In this document: positions 61,301 through 64,000 of the stretch, piece after piece | How positions within the stretch are numbered: the stretch's first letter is position 1 | Layout: each line of letters begins with the position of its first letter | Origin: Antennarius striatus | Taxonomy: Eukaryota; Chordata; Actinopteri; Lophiiformes; Antennariidae | NCBI RefSeq assembly: GCF_040054535.1 | Contig: NC_090780.1 | Location: 11,126,501 to 11,190,500, forward strand | Length of the DNA: 64,000 nt | Direction: 5' to 3' | Notes under the pieces: model-generated | What the model saw: only the letters and a program-made list of their open reading frames with translations | What the model was told of the DNA's origin: nothing | Databases searched by the model: none | Made by a program: the position numbers and the translations under genes

Positions 61301-63977
61301 ATCCACCAAGTATCTTTGCAACCGTTGATGATAGAAAGATGAAATAAAAAGCAGATTACTCGGGAAGCAAAGGGGATGAAAGTGAGATGATGACATTGAC
61401 CTTGAGAAAACTAGGTCAGGGTCAATTTTAAACTTTTGTACACTTAGGAACCGGATAAGATAGACGAGGGAGAAGGCCAGTATAAGACCATAGATTAAAG
61501 CTAGTGATTTGATCTATGAAAGTAGGTCAGAGCACTAGCTTTGATCTTTGACCAATGAAAGTAGGTCAGGGTAAAATTTTGAATTCAAGGGTGTCGCGGG
61601 ATGTCTGTGACTCCCTTGGTTCTAGTTTTGTTTTTGTGTTTTTGGCCCCTCTGAATATATTGAATGTACATTTTAAAGTATTTTTCATTAAATATATTGA
61701 CTTATTTTTAAGTCTGTATTTTTTTTTTTCTTATTAATCATTTCACTCTGAATTGATTACAAATGTCATTTTCGGGTCTCAGCTTCATATGGGATCCCCC
61801 CCATCATTGTTTCAACATTAGTAGTTCAGCTGAAAAACTATTTTCCTGTTGCCATCCCTGCACTGAAGACTTCTTTTGTTTTTAATCACAGCCGGATTTG
61901 TCAAGAAAACAAAAAAAAGCACAATGAACTAGCATTCATTTATAATGAAAGTTTTATAGTGGCCAAGTTTTTAAAAACACACAACAATTTGTGACGGTGG
62001 AAAGAAAATAATTCATTTCATTAAATACAAAAGATACATAAGGATGTTGTTTTAAACAACTCTTTGATACAAGTGAGATGCTTTTTTAAGACTCTTACTC
62101 ACATGTCCTGCACCACAATGTACTGATGTGGAATCAATCCATCCACACCATTGTGTCGGCCCTCCCACCAGTCCTCAGAGGCTCGCAGGTAGAGCAGCAG
62201 CGATGCTCCCTTCTTGAAGGAAAGTTCCCTCGGAGTACGACCCATGTAATCAAACTTTGCAATAGCTTCAATCTGCTCCAACTCTACAAAACAATCAATC
62301 AAAAGTACAAAACAAAGAATGGTGACAAAAGGCAACGTGAGACTTCTAACTGCATCAGCTTAAAAGAACAGCTACAGATTCTGTTTGGTGGCACACCTTC
62401 ATCACTAGTGTTGGGTCCGGTACCGTTGTCTACCTCATCGAGAGCACCTGGCTCGCTGTGTGGGCTTTCACTGCATGAAGGAAAAAAAATGTCACAAAAA
62501 AACAGACAGACATTTATTTTCCAAACCAGGAACTGACTGCCATTGATTCTAGTTTTCTCAATTTCTCAATTAAAGAAAACGTAATCTTAAAATTAAAACC
62601 CAAATAAAACATGAGACTCAGAATTTTTTTGAACCAAAGCATTAAATAAAGAATTAATGTAGAAAATGGATTTCACAATTTGTTAATATGTTAGTTCTAT
62701 TGTTAAGTGCAGTGACCATCAATCAAACCGGAGCTGGTTTTACTGATTTCAGTTTTTTTGACATTAAGAGATGTGTCAGTATTTGAAGAAGAAAGTCATG
62801 TCTAGTGTTTGATCTCAAGGTTTACAGGTTTTTTTGTCTTTTTAAAAATTATTTTAAGCCCAACGTCTGGTAAAAGGCTGCAACAGATGAAGCTCACATT
62901 AAACAAGTGTTGTACACCTCGCCTTGCACTTACCAGTACTCTTCTGCTCCAGCCATGCATTTTTCATACACAGGTCCCTCCAGCTCATGCTGTGTCGGGA
63001 AGATGGTCTCATGGTGGATGATAATGGTCTTAATGACCTCATTAACATGCGCCTGGCAGGACACGGGGTCCTGGTCATCTGGTATTGGCATCAGAGTGGG
63101 ACCAAAACAAATAGCCAAGTTGTAGGGGTCCATCATGTTCTCATCACTGTACTGAGAAAGGCTGGAGAGACAGAAGCAACAGAAGGTTTCGTCTCACCTC
63201 ACAAGAGACAAAATGACATTTGCTCTCACAGGACTTACTGGTTCAGAAAGGCAAACAGGTATCTCATGACAATGATCACAGGATGCTGAAGGGACACGGT
63301 TATCTGCTGAAGGTGATGAGCTCTTTCTGCTTCTGAGTCAAGCTCTGAAATAAAAAAATACAAAGAGAGGAAGGAAATTATGGACTGAGAAAAACCTCTT
63401 CCTCGACATTTGTTTCCAGGAATTGACTTACTAGTTGTCGAAATCAGGTCAATAAAAAACTCCTTGGGGAAAAGTGGATTTTCCAGCCCTCTGAAGTAAA
63501 GCTTAAGAACTCCTGCAACCGAGTTGATGTCATGATTGGCCTGATCATCCACCAGTGGATCCTCTCCTATAAACAGACATAACAGCACATTTAATCCACT
63601 CATTAATTATTCAGTGCTATCAGTGCTCGTGCTACTTGCTACTTGCTGCTTGAAATTATATTTCAAGTAATACAAACATTAAGAGTGCAGGTATATTTGT
63701 TCATTTATTATTACCATACGATGCTGATCTTATGTATTATGCATGTAAAATGGTTTACATGGCCATTATGGGTATGTATGTTACACACAGGCTCTTTATT
63801 TTCACTTTAGAGGGCTGTGGGAGAGACTATGGCTTTTGTGGTGGTAATACGCAATTTAAAATCAATCAGGAAAAGACTGCCAAGTGCACCAGGACTAACC
63901 TCTTTCAAATGCATTCTTAATGTCGTTGACTTCGACCTGGGAGCCTGGAACTCGAAATATACCCTGCTGCTGAAGAC
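57909..63977 (-). CDS. srgap3: SLIT-ROBO Rho GTPase-activating protein 3, 3' half
   Basis: Nine coding exons on the minus strand, 580 residues; the F-BAR half is beyond the right edge. srGAPs bend membranes, bind Robo receptors and switch off Rac/Cdc42 in neurite and spine growth. Here: the RhoGAP domain from [10 protein letters not shown] (GIFR holds the arginine finger) through [13 protein letters not shown] (conserved Lys) to [11 protein letters not shown] (conserved Asn); an SH3 domain ([27 protein letters not shown]); then a Ser/Pro-rich tail. [20 protein letters not shown] and FKPALSAR with [11 protein letters not shown] identify SRGAP3 rather than SRGAP1 or 2. All eight junctions keep frame. 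Stop TGA-class codon at 57909-57911 after GNM. In human, OXTR and SRGAP3 lie in the same orientation, as here. Confidence 0.95.
58545..59145 (-). repeat. SINE copy split by a fold-back element, in an srgap3 intron
   Basis: SINE in reverse: ATTC-repeat tail at 58548-58570, the body (CTGCTGGAGCTTATCTCAGCT) to about 58746, and again from 58963 to about 59145 (GACAATTTGGAGTG, GGGAGAACCCAGAGAGAACC and a degraded head CCACCATGCTG). The fold-back element lies in the gap. Confidence 0.75.
58747..58962 (+). repeat. Fold-back element, longer copy
   Basis: 216 bp starting GATGTCTGTGTAGGTTCTCA and ending AAACAGCTTTGA. It has 33-bp inverted arms with one mismatch (58792-58824 and 58923-58955). Flanking duplication AATTCACACACAC at 58734-58746 and 58963-58975. 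It sits inside a SINE, so it is younger than that SINE copy. Confidence 0.88.
59362..59677 (-). CDS. srgap3: srgap3 exon (region after SH3)
   Basis: 105 codons and one base; acceptor ttttag, donor gtgagt. Encodes [16 protein letters not shown]..., PEKRRLTTF and, at its end, [16 protein letters not shown], the stretch that in SRGAP3 leads into the last exon. Basic and Pro/Ser-rich, probably disordered. Confidence 0.93.
59829..59981 (-). CDS. srgap3: srgap3 exon (linker)
   Basis: Acceptor tattag, donor gtgggg. One base, 50 codons and two bases: [20 protein letters not shown]... to ERRFGAAFG(R). DDAFSDS followed by ASSGP matches the segment after the SH3 domain of srGAP3. Lies where no long frame is obvious, so it is easily missed. 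Confidence 0.88.
60300..60580 (-). repeat. SINE copy, reverse, in an srgap3 intron
   Basis: GTCACGGATTCTGCTGGAGG and GTTGGGAGGAAGCTGGAGAA are the reverse complement of SINE body segments; TTCATTTGTTTATTCATC is the degraded tail. Confidence 0.65.
60650..60775 (+). repeat. SINE 3' fragment in an srgap3 intron
   Basis: CTACGGTGCACTGGCATCG, GGGTGTACCCTGTCTCACAC, GCGACCCGTGTTAGCGGGAG and a GAATGAATGAATG tail correspond to the SINE 3' part. Confidence 0.75.
61170..61240. repeat. Fragment of the fold-back element
   Basis: ATCCTCTTGGATGCAAGGTA, then AATGTCTTCAGC and GCAAGTCCAGT match one arm of the element at 58747. Confidence 0.55.
61245..61625 (+). repeat. Unclassified interspersed repeat, copy 3
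   Basis: Most complete copy of the family (see 33218 and 34385). Order: GCGATGGTGTATTGTACTTG, AGTATCTTTGCAACCGTTGA, TGACATTGACCTTGA (61391-61405), imperfect palindromes around AAAGCTAGTGATTTGATC and GAGCACTAGCTTTGATC, then GTCAGGGTAAAATTTTGAAT and CGCGGGATGTCTGTGACTCC. In an srgap3 intron. Confidence 0.8.
62103..62283 (-). CDS. srgap3: srgap3 SH3 exon
   Basis: Acceptor tttgtag, donor gtgagt. Encodes [40 protein letters not shown] and [19 protein letters not shown]. The ALYDY-like AKFDY, the WW pair and the IPxxY end are the ligand-groove residues of SH3 domains. In srGAPs this domain contacts Robo and WAVE-type partners. Confidence 0.97.
62397..62470 (-). CDS. srgap3: srgap3 small linker exon
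   Basis: 74 bases, acceptor catgcag, donor gtgtgc. Encodes (C)[20 protein letters not shown] and TSDE(E), the acidic linker between the RhoGAP and SH3 domains; SPHSEPGA is shared with mammalian SRGAP3. Too short to stand out as an open frame. Confidence 0.92.
62934..63161 (-). CDS. srgap3: srgap3 RhoGAP exon, C-terminal part
   Basis: Acceptor tctccag, donor gtaagt. Encodes (H)[32 protein letters not shown]..., [18 protein letters not shown] and EEYC. Contains the conserved Asn of [11 protein letters not shown] nearer AG (before TACAGT) was rejected because it breaks the frame and drops LSQ. Confidence 0.95.
63239..63344 (-). CDS. srgap3: srgap3 RhoGAP exon, middle
   Basis: Acceptor atttcag, donor gtaagt. 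Encodes (K)[34 protein letters not shown]. The [12 protein letters not shown] core helix of RhoGAP domains is split between this exon and the next. Confidence 0.93.
63432..63566 (-). CDS. srgap3: srgap3 RhoGAP exon
   Basis: Acceptor tttatag, donor gtaagt. Encodes (G)[44 protein letters not shown]. The Lys of LKLYFR corresponds to the conserved RhoGAP lysine. Confidence 0.95.
63900..63977 (-). CDS. srgap3: srgap3 RhoGAP exon with arginine finger
   Basis: Acceptor cacacag; the donor is gttagt, a GT donor with an unusual +3 T. Encodes (G)[26 protein letters not shown]. The Arg of GIFR is the catalytic finger that completes the GTPase site. Upstream exons are outside the window. Confidence 0.9.
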
Positions 63978-64000
63978 CTGTGTGCACATAGAGTCATGAG

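Noticed and set aside
63152..63156. Alternative acceptor for the srgap3 exon ending the RhoGAP domain
   Set aside because: Using it drops ten bases, breaks the frame and removes the conserved LSQ; the acceptor ten bases upstream restores both.

Overview
This is nuclear DNA from a vertebrate, almost certainly a ray-finned (teleost) fish. The genes are split by GT-AG introns, there is no operon structure, long dinucleotide repeats are frequent, and the interspersed repeats (a tRNA-derived SINE with an AATG tail, Tc1/mariner and hAT remnants, RTE-type and R4-type LINEs) are of the kinds typical of fish. Species cannot be determined from the sequence. All identifications rest on recognising protein families by eye; no database search was run.

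Three protein-coding genes are supported. (1) A caveolin on the plus strand (9729-12204, three exons, 185 aa) looks like caveolin-2 rather than caveolin-1 or -3. (2) An oxytocin/isotocin receptor on the minus strand (18081-22615, two exons, 393 aa) has its intron between TM6 and TM7. (3) The 3' half of srgap3 on the minus strand (57909 to the right edge) has nine coding exons covering most of the RhoGAP domain, the SH3 domain and the proline/serine-rich tail; the F-BAR half lies beyond 64000. All splice phases agree for the three genes. Order and orientation (caveolin +, OXTR -, SRGAP3 -) match the human CAV3-OXTR-RAD18-SRGAP3 block, so this is a conserved syntenic block. No RAD18 or second caveolin was recognised.

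The rest is repeat-rich. 1770-5349 is a broken LINE with a restriction-like endonuclease (R4/Dong type), and a second, truncated copy lies at 41843-42971 on the other strand. Both sit against TA-repeat DNA. Three RTE-type LINE copies lie at 14570-15449 (internally deleted), 28060-30942 (nearly complete) and 38990-39760 (decayed). About eleven copies or pieces of one SINE are scattered through the window; the two best (40383, 50412) have tRNA-like A and B boxes or clear target duplications. Several MITE-like elements, Tc1 transposase remnants, an unclassified repeat carrying nuclear-receptor-like half-sites, and several near-perfect hairpins are also present.

The 35 kb between the receptor and srgap3 contains no recognisable gene. 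The most useful observations are the caveolin-2-type gene in a CAV3-type neighbourhood, the apparent TA-repeat targeting of the R4-like LINE, the fold-back element with 13-15 bp target duplications, and the unclassified repeat with palindromes and tandem AGGTCA half-sites.
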